This document shows positions 56,447-64,000 of a DNA stretch of 64,000 nt, in pieces. A program made the translations under genes and the position numbers. Numbering within the stretch: position 1 is the stretch's first letter; each line of letters begins with the position of its first letter. The notes below the pieces were generated by a model. The model was not told the DNA's origin, ran no database searches, and saw only the letters and a program-made list of their open reading frames with translations. The DNA is taken from the IMG/VR virus record IMGVR_UViG_3300020034_000007, positions 16,909 to 80,908 of that record; one strand, 5' to 3'. The stretch is from a virus.

Positions 56447-57887
56447 GCTTGCCGCCCGTAAATCTATGGCGTATATCAAAGATGAAACCGAGTACTTCGC
56501 TCATCAAGTCGAGGGTATACGCAAGATGGCTGGCATGCGATCGTTCATCCTGGCCGACGAGATGGGTCTAGGAAAGTCGATTCAAGCCTTAACGGTGTTC
56601 GCAATCGATGTCGTATTGGGCTGGAGTAAGACCTGTATTATCGTCTGTCCAGCATCACTCAAGGAGAACTGGGCAGACGAGATTATCAAGTTCATGAACG
56701 ATATTCCTTATGTCATCATGCAAGGTACACCAGGTGTACGTACTGCACAGCTCATGGATTACCTACGAATCGATGGTCCAAAGGTTTTAATCTGCAACTA
56801 CGAGCAAATTAAGACACATCTTCCTGAACTGAATACTATCGGCTTTGACGTTGCGATCTATGACGAAGCTCACTACATCAAGTCACCTAAATCACAACGG
56901 ACCAAGGCTATCCATAACTTGGCTGCTCGGCGTAACTTCCTACTGACCGGCACACCTCTTCTTAATCACGTCAATGAGATCTGGTCACTGCTACACCGTA
57001 TCGACCCGAATAGATTCCCAAAGTACTGGCAATTCGTCAATAGATTTTGCGTCTATGGTGGCTTTGAAGGACGCCAAATTATCGGCGTCAAGAATGAAAA
57101 AGAGCTCAAGGAGATTCTCGGCGAGTATATGATCAGACGTCTCAAGAAAGACGTGCTTGATCTTCCCGAAGTTCAGATCATCGAACGACGAGTCACCCTT
57201 ACGGAAACACAGCGCAAACTTTATACCAAGATCGAAGATGAACTCGAGATTGGTATGGCCGACGGGTCAACATCAGACTTCAACTGGCCGATCGTTCGAG
57301 CCACACGCCTTCGGCAGGCAGTTGGAACTACCTTCCCGTTTACAGGTGAAGATCACTCAGGCAAGCTAGACCTTGCATCCGAAGATGACATGGAGCTCCT
57401 GTCTAACGGTGAGAAAACAGTAACCTTCACTCAGATGCTACCAGTTCAGGAATGCTATATCAGGCGTCTTCAGAAGCTAGACTCTAGCATTCCTATCTGG
57501 ATCCTTAATGGTGAGGTTCCTATCCCGCAGCGTATATCTACGGTCAACGCCTGGCGAGACCACAAGGGTCCAGCTGCACTTGTATGCATGCTTCAGGTCG
57601 CAGGTGTTGGTCTCAATATGACTGCCGCTCGTCACGGAGCGTTCTTAGATAAACTTTTCGTACCTGGGCTTAACAATCAAGCCATCGATCGCATGCATAG
57701 GATTGGAGCGTCAGCCACACAACCAGTTCAGATCAGAGATTACCTTGCGCGCAACACTGTTGATACTCGACTTCAAAGCATCCTCAATCTTAAGACGAAA
57801 TTGAGTGATGATATTATCGAGGTCGATAGTAGCTGGACGCGTAAGATCATTGCCGCTCTTGCAGTTGAAGATGACGACGCGGCGTAA
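56439..57887 (+). CDS. SNF2-family ATPase / DNA translocase
   Basis: 482 residues from ATG 56439 (GGAG eleven bases upstream). RecA-like lobes with DEMGLGKS (40-47), YDEAH (141-145), TGTPLLNH and, in the second lobe, QVAGVGLNMTAA and the QAIDRMHRIGA segment typical of SNF2/RAD54-like motors. Likely remodels or translocates on DNA during replication or recombination. Confidence 0.88.
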   Translation: MTELAARKSMAYIKDETEYFAHQVEGIRKMAGMRSFILADEMGLGKSIQALTVFAIDVVLGWSKTCIIVCPASLKENWADEIIKFMNDIPYVIMQGTPGVRTAQLMDYLRIDGPKVLICNYEQIKTHLPELNTIGFDVAIYDEAHYIKSPKSQRTKAIHNLAARRNFLLTGTPLLNHVNEIWSLLHRIDPNRFPKYWQFVNRFCVYGGFEGRQIIGVKNEKELKEILGEYMIRRLKKDVLDLPEVQIIERRVTLTETQRKLYTKIEDELEIGMADGSTSDFNWPIVRATRLRQAVGTTFPFTGEDHSGKLDLASEDDMELLSNGEKTVTFTQMLPVQECYIRRLQKLDSSIPIWILNGEVPIPQRISTVNAWRDHKGPAALVCMLQVAGVGLNMTAARHGAFLDKLFVPGLNNQAIDRMHRIGASATQPVQIRDYLARNTVDTRLQSILNLKTKLSDDIIEVDSSWTRKIIAALAVEDDDAA

Positions 57888-57902
57888 CAGAAGGATGATA
57901 TA

Positions 57903-58118
57903 ATGACATCAAGTCTAATCCCTACACTGGAGGATAGGTATTACACCGTCAAAGAAGTAGCAGGTATTTTCGGTGTTACTGATCTAACCGTGCGTCTCTG
58001 GATCACTCAGGGTATCGGAAGTCCCAACAAAAGATTGTCCGCAGTTAAAATTGGCAAGTCCTGGAAGATCACTCTCCAGGCTATGGTGGAATGGGCTGGT
58101 GCGACTTATGGCGGCTAA
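57903..58118 (+). CDS. Small HTH (excisionase-like) protein
   Basis: 71 residues. YYTVKEVAGIFGVTDLTVRLWITQG is a MerR/excisionase-type HTH, followed by KIGKSWKIT wing-like residues. AAGGATGATATA upstream. Could be a regulator or recombination directionality factor for the recombinase at 49884 (speculative). Confidence 0.75.
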   Translation: MTSSLIPTLEDRYYTVKEVAGIFGVTDLTVRLWITQGIGSPNKRLSAVKIGKSWKITLQAMVEWAGATYGG

Positions 58119-58698
58119 CGATCGCCTGATTTGGATTGACACCGAGACTACTGGACTCGAGCCAGCTGAAGGCTTGATCCTCGAAATCGGTATTGTTGTC
58201 ACTGACCTCGACCTCAGATACCAGGATAGCTTTCACCGGGTGCTCTGGTCATCGCCAGGCTACGATAAGTACGTCACCGAGGCTACGCTAGGTGAGCTAG
58301 TATGGACGATGCATACCAGTTCAGGTCTAATTACCGAGGCCGTCGAGGGTGGAGTTGACCCTACCTCGGTACAGGAAGATCTCTCGGAGTGGCTGAATGA
58401 TCTTATGGTGGATCGAACTGAACCGATGTGTGGCAGCTCGATTCAGTTCGATCGCAACTGGCTTGAATATCATATGACAGATATTGCAGATCTGTTCAGT
58501 TATCGGAACATTGATATCAGTACCATCAAGGAACTGTGCCGCCGATACAATCCTGTCATCTACGGTCGTCTTGACGAGGTGACTCAGCCTCAAAAGCTTC
58601 ACCGCGTAATTCCTGACATTGATGACACCATTAACGAGTTTCGGTTTTACCGGGATAACTTCCTGTTTGACGCAGTCTCGGGGGAGTGGGCGGAATGA
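58108..58698 (+). CDS. orn: Oligoribonuclease (DEDDh exonuclease)
   Basis: 196 residues from ATG 58108. DEDDh signature: WIDTETTGL (Asp11, Glu13), then SIQFDRNWL (Asp), and near the C-terminus HRVIPDIDDTI (His, Asp). Size equals bacterial Orn. Degrades short RNA oligomers to nucleotides, recycling RNA for phage synthesis. Overlaps both neighbours. Confidence 0.88.
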   Translation: MAANDRLIWIDTETTGLEPAEGLILEIGIVVTDLDLRYQDSFHRVLWSSPGYDKYVTEATLGELVWTMHTSSGLITEAVEGGVDPTSVQEDLSEWLNDLMVDRTEPMCGSSIQFDRNWLEYHMTDIADLFSYRNIDISTIKELCRRYNPVIYGRLDEVTQPQKLHRVIPDIDDTINEFRFYRDNFLFDAVSGEWAE

Positions 58699-58790
58699 TA
58701 ATTCTTCTGTTACTCGGCTTCGCTACTCTCGGAACGGTCGTAGGTTGGGAACTGTGTAGTCTTGTAAAAAAAGAGCGAGATAGGCCATGA
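58695..58790 (+). CDS. Small membrane protein
   Basis: 31 residues: hydrophobic LLLLGFATLGTVVGWEL followed by a basic tail (KKERDRP). Starts at ATGA over the Orn stop. One transmembrane segment. Function unknown. Confidence 0.52.
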   Translation: MIILLLLGFATLGTVVGWELCSLVKKERDRP

Positions 58791-59201
58791 ATGGACAAAG
58801 AATGGAACCGTCTGTTCCACGCATTATTAGAGACGGGATTATCACGGGAGTACATCAAACAGATACAAGACTTCTACAGGACGAATGCATTATCTGCAGA
58901 ACAGATATCCGAACTATGGCTTTCAAAGGAACCGGAGTCTGCTGCGAAAATTGTCGCAAGCTCCGAGACAGAGAGTCCAGTAGTCCAGGCGGACCTAGAA
59001 ACTGAGGGCATGAAAAGCTTGATTTCTGAGCATGGCAACAGTAACGAGCTCCAATCCATTATCATTGCCATGCTCAGAAATATGCCCGGGATGGAGATTA
59101 TCATTGGAGTAGATGATCTTCATATTTTTGGTAATGAAATTTTAGAGGTTAACGAAAGTAAGGTACCGGGCACCATGACGATTCGATTGGTACTGGGATG
59201 A
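58791..59201 (+). CDS. Hypothetical protein
   Basis: 136 residues from ATG 58791; the start at 58787 in another frame is less well spaced. Helical N-terminus (RLFHALLETGLSREYIKQIQDF) and a strand-rich C-terminus (MEIIIGVDDLHIFG). Overlaps the sliding-clamp gene by 4 nt. Unknown. Confidence 0.68.
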   Translation: MDKEWNRLFHALLETGLSREYIKQIQDFYRTNALSAEQISELWLSKEPESAAKIVASSETESPVVQADLETEGMKSLISEHGNSNELQSIIIAMLRNMPGMEIIIGVDDLHIFGNEILEVNESKVPGTMTIRLVLG

Positions 59202-60316
59202 CCACTGAGGTAACCTTTGAAACAGCAACACTTGCAGATAGTATCCGCAAGGCTGCGGCGATTGCACCTGCTCGGGCCGGGGACTCTTTTGATAAAGCAG
59301 CTGGAATCATCATCGAAGTTTACCCAGGTTACGATCAGATCATCATCCGTGCTACCGACCTCTTATTGTTCTACATGGAATGGATTGATTCGCTAGAGGC
59401 TAGCGGGGACGCGGTACGGTGGCGCGTGCCGGCCAAGGTATTTGAGGCCATCATATCCGCGCTACCTATCGGCTCAGGTAGGACTGTAACTCTCAAGCAG
59501 GAGGGTGGCACACTCAAGATTACATCCGGTCGAGCTGGTGCTAGCCTTCGTCTTATTCGTATCGATGACTATCCAGAGTGGTATCCGTTCGAGACTGACA
59601 ATCTCAAGACTGTAGCTGAACTAGGTGCGCGTATCGCACAGGCGGAATGGGCGGCAGCGAAAGATGTCCCAGCTCTTGGTATTCGATTTACTGGCAATCA
59701 CATACTCGCTACTGATCGCTACCGTCTGGTTCAAGTACCCCTCGATCTGGATACGTCTGAAGCAATCACGATTCCTCCGAGTGTACTTTCTACCTTCCTC
59801 AAGAAGGTTGGCGAGACTCGTATCGGAATTGATAGCACTCACTTCCTTGTTATGCCTGACGATCACACGCAAGTCAAAGCAATACGTATCGGCGATAAGT
59901 TCCCGCCTATTGAGAAAGTAATGCGAAGCGACTATCCTCAGCAGATTAAGTTTCGCAAACAAGAAATCATGGACATCGTCAACCGAGCTACCAAGATTGG
60001 TGCAGATCGGTTTCCTGTCTGTCAGCTGATTCTTGGCCTAGAAGAGATCGCAGCCTTCATGTCCGAGGATGAGCTTGGATATATTGGCGACGTTGTCGAG
60101 CTACCTGGCCAGGCCATCCATGACCGATGCAGTATTCGGATTCATCCTCAGAACTTTATTGATGCTCTGTCTTACGCTCCTAGCGAGGAGGTGATTCTAT
60201 ATTACGATAAAGATGAACCGAGAAAGACTCTACTGAAGATCGATGGTGGTTCTGGCTATTTGGCATGGCTGGCTCCACGTGGCGACGTACCAAAGGGAGA
60301 AGAAATCTCAAAATGA
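59198..60316 (+). CDS. dnaN: DNA polymerase III beta subunit (sliding clamp)
   Basis: 372 residues, matching bacterial DnaN length with three repeats of similar beta-alpha pattern (e.g. DSIRKAAAIA, RVPAKVFEAIIS, FIDALSYAPSEEVILYYD). Tethers a polymerase to DNA. In this phage it lies after Orn and before MazG-type and RusA genes, forming a replication module. No polymerase is visible in the window. Confidence 0.8.
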   Translation: MTTEVTFETATLADSIRKAAAIAPARAGDSFDKAAGIIIEVYPGYDQIIIRATDLLLFYMEWIDSLEASGDAVRWRVPAKVFEAIISALPIGSGRTVTLKQEGGTLKITSGRAGASLRLIRIDDYPEWYPFETDNLKTVAELGARIAQAEWAAAKDVPALGIRFTGNHILATDRYRLVQVPLDLDTSEAITIPPSVLSTFLKKVGETRIGIDSTHFLVMPDDHTQVKAIRIGDKFPPIEKVMRSDYPQQIKFRKQEIMDIVNRATKIGADRFPVCQLILGLEEIAAFMSEDELGYIGDVVELPGQAIHDRCSIRIHPQNFIDALSYAPSEEVILYYDKDEPRKTLLKIDGGSGYLAWLAPRGDVPKGEEISK

Positions 60317-60642
60317 GTACCTTCGCCACGGTGTTTAGTCTCTATCGAGAACGAAAGAGACAGTTACACGAGGAAGGTTGGACAGTCGAGCATGACGATC
60401 TTCACACTCGTGATCAGTTAGCTCGCGCTGCAGCTGCCTACACTCTACCGCCAAGTAATCAAGGTCGAATGCAATTGTGGCCTTGGTCGATCAGGTTCTA
60501 TAAAGTAGTACCTGATAACCGTATCCGAGAGCTCGAGAAAGCTGGAGCACTCTTAATCGCCGAGATAGAACGACTCAAGAGGGAGCGCAAAAATAATGGC
60601 TACAGCGCAAGACATTACTTTGGATCCGACCGATCCGTTTGA
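60313..60642 (+). CDS. Hypothetical protein
   Basis: 109 residues, ATGA overlap with the clamp gene. Segments QLWPWSIRFYK and RELEKAGALLIAEIERLKRE resemble short actinophage proteins (a small domain with C-terminal helix). The C-terminus overlaps the next gene by 47 nt. Function unknown. Confidence 0.66.
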   Translation: MSTFATVFSLYRERKRQLHEEGWTVEHDDLHTRDQLARAAAAYTLPPSNQGRMQLWPWSIRFYKVVPDNRIRELEKAGALLIAEIERLKRERKNNGYSARHYFGSDRSV

Positions 60643-60940
60643 GGCAGTAGTAATGGAGATGGTCAGGCTCAACAGAAAGAAGCGATCTGACTACGCCGGC
60701 GACGGACACATCTTCCAGAACTTCTACGACTCGGCATATCAGCTCGGCCTCACTCCAGGACACTCCGTTGAGACGCTTGTTGCCACCAAGCAAGCTCGCC
60801 TTCGTGTTCTCGGAGTTGAGGATAAGCGAATCGTTGAGAATGAAACAAAGCGTGATACGATTCTCGATCGAGCTGTTTACTCAGCTATCGCTGTTGCTCT
60901 TTATGACGAGGGTTCCTACGCGCAGACGTGGCAGGATTGA
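60596..60940 (+). CDS. Nucleotide-metabolism-associated protein (DUF1599-like)
   Basis: 114 residues. KKRSDYAGDGHIFQNFYDSA and DTILDRAVYSAIAVALYDEG resemble the helical DUF1599/nucleotide-modification family in phages. Acidic residues could bind metal. Overlaps both neighbours. The assignment is by resemblance only. Confidence 0.55.
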   Translation: MATAQDITLDPTDPFEAVVMEMVRLNRKKRSDYAGDGHIFQNFYDSAYQLGLTPGHSVETLVATKQARLRVLGVEDKRIVENETKRDTILDRAVYSAIAVALYDEGSYAQTWQD

Positions 60941-61335
60941 TGGTCGCCCGTAACTATCAAGTGTACATCTGTGGACCAATTGCTGGGTACCCCAATCTCA
61001 ATGAAAAAGCTTTCCAGGAAGCTGAAGACTTTATCATCGAGATGGGTCACTATCCAGTTAATCCACATTCAATTCCACCTTTCGATCATATCGGACCTTG
61101 TCCAGGTGGAGACAAGTTCTATGGCCATAAGCAGGAGGGACTCCATAGCTCGACCTGCTATATGCGTACTGACATTCAGAGGCTAGTTCAGTGTGATGCT
61201 ATTTACGTATTGCACGGCTGGGTAGCCTCTGTCGGAGGTCGACTAGAGCTTATTATCGCTGCACAGTGTGGTTTAGATGTTTACTTCCAGGATCAAAAAG
61301 TTATGCCACTAAGGATTGACCATGGCGAATCATAA
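60940..61335 (+). CDS. Nucleoside 2-deoxyribosyltransferase-like (DUF4406)
   Basis: 131 residues from ATG 60940. YICGPIAGYPNLNEKAF, DIQRLVQCDAIYVLHGW and GGRLELIIAAQCGL match the fold used by nucleoside 2-deoxyribosyltransferases and DUF4406. May act on nucleosides or nucleotide signals. Overlaps the next start. Enzyme specificity is unknown. Confidence 0.72.
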   Translation: MVARNYQVYICGPIAGYPNLNEKAFQEAEDFIIEMGHYPVNPHSIPPFDHIGPCPGGDKFYGHKQEGLHSSTCYMRTDIQRLVQCDAIYVLHGWVASVGGRLELIIAAQCGLDVYFQDQKVMPLRIDHGES

Positions 61336-61480
61336 CGAGAATGGACCACCTAAGGAAAAGGATGATGACTTCGATAAGGCTGCTAAGGTATTCGCTAAGG
61401 TAGCCGTAACGGTCATCGCAACATGTGCCCTGGTTATTTTCATTGCGCTCACAATCAAAGTACTCTTTATAATCTGGTAG
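61322..61480 (+). CDS. Small membrane protein
   Basis: 52 residues: an acidic N-terminus (NGPPKEKDDDF), then a transmembrane segment (VAVTVIATCALVIFIALTIKVLFIIW). Overlaps the previous gene. Precedes the RusA gene by 8 nt. Function unknown. Confidence 0.6.
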   Translation: MANHNENGPPKEKDDDFDKAAKVFAKVAVTVIATCALVIFIALTIKVLFIIW

Positions 61481-61488
61481 GAGAATCA

Positions 61489-62013
61489 ATGGAGTACTGG
61501 AAGATTTTAAATCTGAACCCTGAACCTTGGGTAGTGCCGCAATTCTCTGTTGGAAAGAACAGAAAAACTGGCAAGGCAATTGCTATCGCCGGCAAGAATC
61601 TCCAACTAGCTGCATTCCAAGATGCAGTAAAGGAAGCAGTTGGCTACCTACCAGAGTTGATCACTGGCGATTTGAGACTGACGTTCTATTTCTGGCGTAG
61701 GCTTGATACCTATCAGGGTATCGGACGCAAGATCACAAAAAACGCTGTCGATGCCACTAATATGCAGAAGTCTACCGAGGATGCACTGCAGGGAGTTTAC
61801 TTTGGTAATGACAGACAGGTGCGTGATGTTCGTTCAGTTATCGTAGAGCAAGCTGTAGATATCACGGCACGCATTGTTCTGCATGTAGAGAACTGGTACC
61901 TCTTTAATCCTGATGAAATCCCAAGTCATATATGGGCTGAGATCGAAAAGCAGGATACCATCTTCGATATAACTGCTCTACAAGAAAAGAACCGCTGGCC
62001 ACCTCGTGTCTGA
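61489..62013 (+). CDS. RusA-like Holliday junction resolvase
   Basis: 174 residues from ATG 61489 (TAGGAGAATCA upstream). NAVDATNMQKSTEDALQG and GNDRQVRDV supply the acidic residues (Asp88, Asp98, Asp108) typical of RusA. It would cut recombination or replication junctions before packaging. Lies in the replication module before a methyltransferase. Confidence 0.78.
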   Translation: MEYWKILNLNPEPWVVPQFSVGKNRKTGKAIAIAGKNLQLAAFQDAVKEAVGYLPELITGDLRLTFYFWRRLDTYQGIGRKITKNAVDATNMQKSTEDALQGVYFGNDRQVRDVRSVIVEQAVDITARIVLHVENWYLFNPDEIPSHIWAEIEKQDTIFDITALQEKNRWPPRV

Positions 62014-62137
62014 TAATAAGCCCAAGCCCAAGCCCAAGCCACTTTCTAAGCCTGCTCCAGTCAACAAAGCAGCAAACACTAACGCCAAGTCAGGTTATCG
62101 ATTCCTAACTCCGAATGCAAGTAAGAAGAAGAAGTAA
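62006..62137 (+). CDS. Small Lys/Pro-rich protein
   Basis: 43 residues, GTG start inside the RusA stop. PKPKPKP repeats, then KAANTNAKSGYRFLTPNASKKKK. Highly basic, probably nucleic-acid binding. Overlaps the next short ORF (TAATG). Confidence 0.48.
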   Translation: MSDNKPKPKPKPLSKPAPVNKAANTNAKSGYRFLTPNASKKKK

Positions 62138-62202
62138 TGCAGACTGTAAAGAAGCATGGGATGAATATGCATCCCAGAACATTATCGAAAGAAAGGAGGT
62201 AG
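62137..62202 (+). CDS. Short upstream ORF before the methyltransferase
   Basis: 21 codons, ending with the ribosome-binding site of the methyltransferase (AGGAGGT overlaps its stop). It contains a small hairpin (TGGGATG/CATCCCA). Could be a leader ORF controlling the methyltransferase. Uncertain. Confidence 0.35.
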   Translation: MQTVKKHGMNMHPRTLSKERR

Positions 62203-62209
62203 GTCAACA

Positions 62210-62941
62210 ATGATTCAAGATGGTAATCTCGTCTGGGATATCTGGCACGGCGACTCTGTAGAACTTTGTCAGAAATTTCAGGCAAAACGACAGGTCAGTT
62301 GCGTTATTACTGATCCTCCGTTCGGCAGTAATAACCTATCTAACTCATCTGTCACACCCGAAGGGAAGGAATATGCCAGAAAAATCGCCAACGATGAGTC
62401 TCCAGAAGTTGCCATCGCAACGTTTCAAGCGGTCATGCAGTCGCTACTTCCAGCTACTAAGGACGAGGCAGATATGTATGTCTTTACATCGTATCAGGTA
62501 CTTAAAGAGTGGCTGGTTATGACTGATAATTTCCTTGGGGATTTTGGATTTACCCGTAAAGCTGTTTTAGTTTGGGAAAAAGAAGGTCCTGGAATGGGTG
62601 ATCTTAATTCCTGGGGGATGGGCTGTGAGTTTATACTCTTCTTTAAGAAGGGTAAACGTGAACGTTCAGATGATAGGCGCAATGCTGTCCTTCATACACC
62701 CCAGCTGCGACCTAAGGATTTAAGGCATCCTCATCAAAAGCCAGTTGCACTACTGGAGATACTCATAAAGCACTCAACATCAAGGGGTGACTTTATAGTC
62801 GACCCATTTGCTGGGTCCGGTTCGTCAGTAGTGGCGGCTAAAGGACTAGGTAGGTCTGCTGTAGGGATTGAGTATGACGAATTCAACGCAAAGATCGCAC
62901 AGAATTATCTTGCAGAAAGCGATGGAGGGTCTATCTTTTAA
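62210..62941 (+). CDS. DNA methyltransferase (DPPF/FAGSGS type)
   Basis: 243 residues. Catalytic motif IV DPPF (35-38) comes first and S-adenosylmethionine motif I FAGSGSS (200-206) last, a beta-class order; the target could be adenine N6 or cytosine N4. RHPHQKPVALLE lies just before motif I. Likely protects phage DNA against host restriction or marks replicated DNA. Strong AGGAGG site upstream. The frame stays open beyond the stop (see findings). Confidence 0.86.
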   Translation: MIQDGNLVWDIWHGDSVELCQKFQAKRQVSCVITDPPFGSNNLSNSSVTPEGKEYARKIANDESPEVAIATFQAVMQSLLPATKDEADMYVFTSYQVLKEWLVMTDNFLGDFGFTRKAVLVWEKEGPGMGDLNSWGMGCEFILFFKKGKRERSDDRRNAVLHTPQLRPKDLRHPHQKPVALLEILIKHSTSRGDFIVDPFAGSGSSVVAAKGLGRSAVGIEYDEFNAKIAQNYLAESDGGSIF

Positions 62942-63024
62942 GTCACAGGATCAGGAGTTATCATTGAAGAGGATGGCCAGCCTGAAGATCCCGAACGTAC
63001 TGTCAAACTTGAAAGAGATAAGCA

Positions 63025-63363
63025 ATGAAGAATCCCTTTAGATGTAAAAAGCGTCACGAAGTCTTTATCCCAGTAGACAAGCCGGTCTACTTTCCGGTCG
63101 CCAAGGATGACCTCGACAAGATGCTTGGCGAGCAAATCAAAGAAGATCCGTACTTCGCGGCAGTCTACAAGGCTGCTAAGGATAGCTACGATCGCAACGA
63201 AGGCTGGAATGCACTTACTGAAGCTGCAGAGGATGCCGAGAAAGCAACCGTCATAGGAGATGAAGGTCTACTGCCTCAGTGGGCACCATATGTAGCACGA
63301 TGGCTCCGCAACCGCGCCGACAGCCTATACGGCATGTCGCCTAGCATGCCCGATGAAGGATAA
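63025..63363 (+). CDS. Hypothetical protein
   Basis: 112 residues. Basic N-terminus (NPFRCKKRHEVFIPV), helical body with acidic segments (AKDSYDRNEGWNALTEAAEDAEK). The region before it (62942-63024) holds an in-frame continuation of the methyltransferase. No family recognised. Confidence 0.66.
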   Translation: MKNPFRCKKRHEVFIPVDKPVYFPVAKDDLDKMLGEQIKEDPYFAAVYKAAKDSYDRNEGWNALTEAAEDAEKATVIGDEGLLPQWAPYVARWLRNRADSLYGMSPSMPDEG

Positions 63364-63413
63364 GCTAGGCTAGCACTATAGCAGCATAACAACTAGACTA
63401 CTGGAGTACGGCC

Positions 63414-63626
63414 ATGGTACAGAATGTGAATCCTTTCCAGATGATCGAGCCGTACGGCGACAGGCAAGAAGGCGACTTCGGTATCTATTCGGTACCTGCC
63501 GATACCCCGGAGCCAGATGACCCAAAAGAAATTGCGCCGCCTGCGGAGGTGTCCGAGGGCCTGGCGCCACCAGTCGAAACTTCGTCTGTGCCTGTCCCGG
63601 TAACACCTCCCCCACCTCCTCTGTAA
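63414..63626 (+). CDS. Small Pro/Glu-rich protein
   Basis: 70 residues. Asp/Glu/Pro-rich (GDRQEGDFGIYSVPADTPEPDD) ending in a Pro run (VTPPPPPL). GGAG upstream of the ATG. Probably disordered. Function unknown. Confidence 0.58.
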   Translation: MVQNVNPFQMIEPYGDRQEGDFGIYSVPADTPEPDDPKEIAPPAEVSEGLAPPVETSSVPVPVTPPPPPL

Positions 63627-63652
63627 CCTTCCTGTTTGAACGACAGATCTGG

Positions 63653-63946
63653 ATGGATAGTGCTGCATGCAGGTCCGTTCCTCCAGGGGCATGGTGGAGT
63701 GAGCATGACCCTGATGTATTCTTTCCTGAGCGTGGTCGGCTAGACGACGTAGATAAAGCTCGTTGGAGTTGCTACGTCTGTCCAGTTAAGATACAATGTA
63801 AAGATTACCAAGAATCAACCAAATCAGAATACGGCATGTGGGCTGGAAACTTCCCAGTTAAGAAGCCTACCGATGATGGATCAGAGACTTGGAGTGAGAC
63901 ATGGTGGATGTATCTCGATCTCATTCCAGAACGGATAGTTAGATGA
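63653..63946 (+). CDS. whiB: WhiB-family iron-sulfur transcription regulator
   Basis: 97 residues. Four Cys (6, 40, 43, 49) with the WhiB pattern C-x(n)-C-x2-C-x5-C, and the YGMWAGNF segment matching the G[VI]WGG-like turn. WhiB-like proteins carry a 4Fe-4S cluster and bind sigma factors in actinobacteria; phage copies can rewire host transcription. Weak ribosome-binding site. Overlaps the next start (ATGA). Confidence 0.9.
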   Translation: MDSAACRSVPPGAWWSEHDPDVFFPERGRLDDVDKARWSCYVCPVKIQCKDYQESTKSEYGMWAGNFPVKKPTDDGSETWSETWWMYLDLIPERIVR

Positions 63947-64000
63947 TACCTAAGAGTCTGTCGGCTACCGCGTGCCACGTTGCTAACCACTGCCTTCGCC
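63943..64000 (+). CDS. Start of a gene continuing past the window
   Basis: Begins at ATG 63943 overlapping the WhiB stop, 19 codons visible (KSLSATACHVANHCL). A conserved Ser-Ala-Thr-Ala start with a His/Cys pattern is seen in some phage RecB/Cas4-type exonucleases, but too little is present to name it. Confidence 0.45.
   Translation, partial: MIPKSLSATACHVANHCLR

Noticed and set aside
58787-59005. Alternative 72-residue frame starting 4 nt earlier
   Set aside because: Two CxxC-like pairs appear, but ribosome-binding-site spacing and the longer coherent frame favour the 136-residue gene.
1-64000. CRISPR array
   Set aside because: No regularly spaced repeats of 24-40 nt with unique spacers were found; the 30923-31080 units are only three, at uneven spacing.

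Overview
This window looks like the central part of a large tailed-phage (siphovirus) genome infecting an actinobacterium. The evidence is a full set of virion and DNA-packaging genes, a tape-measure gene and -1-frameshifted tail-assembly chaperones, followed by replication and recombination genes. There are also a WhiB-family regulator, an oligoribonuclease and a cell-surface protein with an LAxTG sorting signal. LAxTG is the signal type read by class E sortases, which makes Streptomyces or a relative the likeliest host (inference). Base composition is moderate, roughly half G+C by eye, well below such hosts. No rRNA or housekeeping bacterial genes are present, and the genome clearly continues beyond both edges.

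Layout. (1) 1-21378, minus strand: the late region, read right to left. It holds a conserved upstream protein, large terminase (interrupted by an intein), portal, ClpP-like head protease, decoration protein, capsid, head-tail connectors, fibre or appendage proteins, tail completion proteins, major tail protein, frameshifted chaperones and the tape measure, which runs off the left edge. Long perfect hairpins punctuate it. (2) 21379-21691: a GC-rich, hairpin-rich divergent intergenic region. (3) 21692-24330, plus strand: an archaeo-eukaryotic-type primase and a CHC2 zinc-finger/helicase protein. (4) 24327-29313, minus strand: small, probably early genes, including a MazG-like pyrophosphohydrolase, three tandem paralogous zinc-finger-like genes, a papain-like cysteine peptidase and a helix-turn-helix gene. 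(5) 29362-31620: about 2.2 kb without convincing genes, rich in repeats and hairpins; a candidate origin or regulatory-RNA region.

(6) 31621-35861, plus: very small early-type genes driven by sigma70-like promoters with 17-nt spacers, ending in a GC-rich Ala/Lys-rich protein with its own promoter and terminator. (7) 35918-37298: structured non-coding DNA with a tRNA-Asn. (8) 37299-53187, plus: many small zinc-ribbon and membrane proteins, a MoxR-like AAA+ ATPase paired with a VWA/HExxH protein, an HNH endonuclease, the LAxTG surface protein, a tyrosine recombinase and a SLOG-like protein. (9) 53250-53762, minus: an isolated Ig-like-domain protein. (10) 54083-64000, plus: DNA metabolism, namely an SSB-like protein, SNF2 helicase, oligoribonuclease, sliding clamp, RusA-like resolvase, DNA methyltransferase and WhiB.

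Gene packing is tight, with ATGA, TAATG and TGATG overlaps throughout, so translational coupling is probably common. Plus-strand transcription units often begin with the nonrandom leader motif CTGGGGAG just before the start codon and end in perfect hairpins of 11-17 bp. All functional calls come from motif and family recognition by eye; no database search was run.
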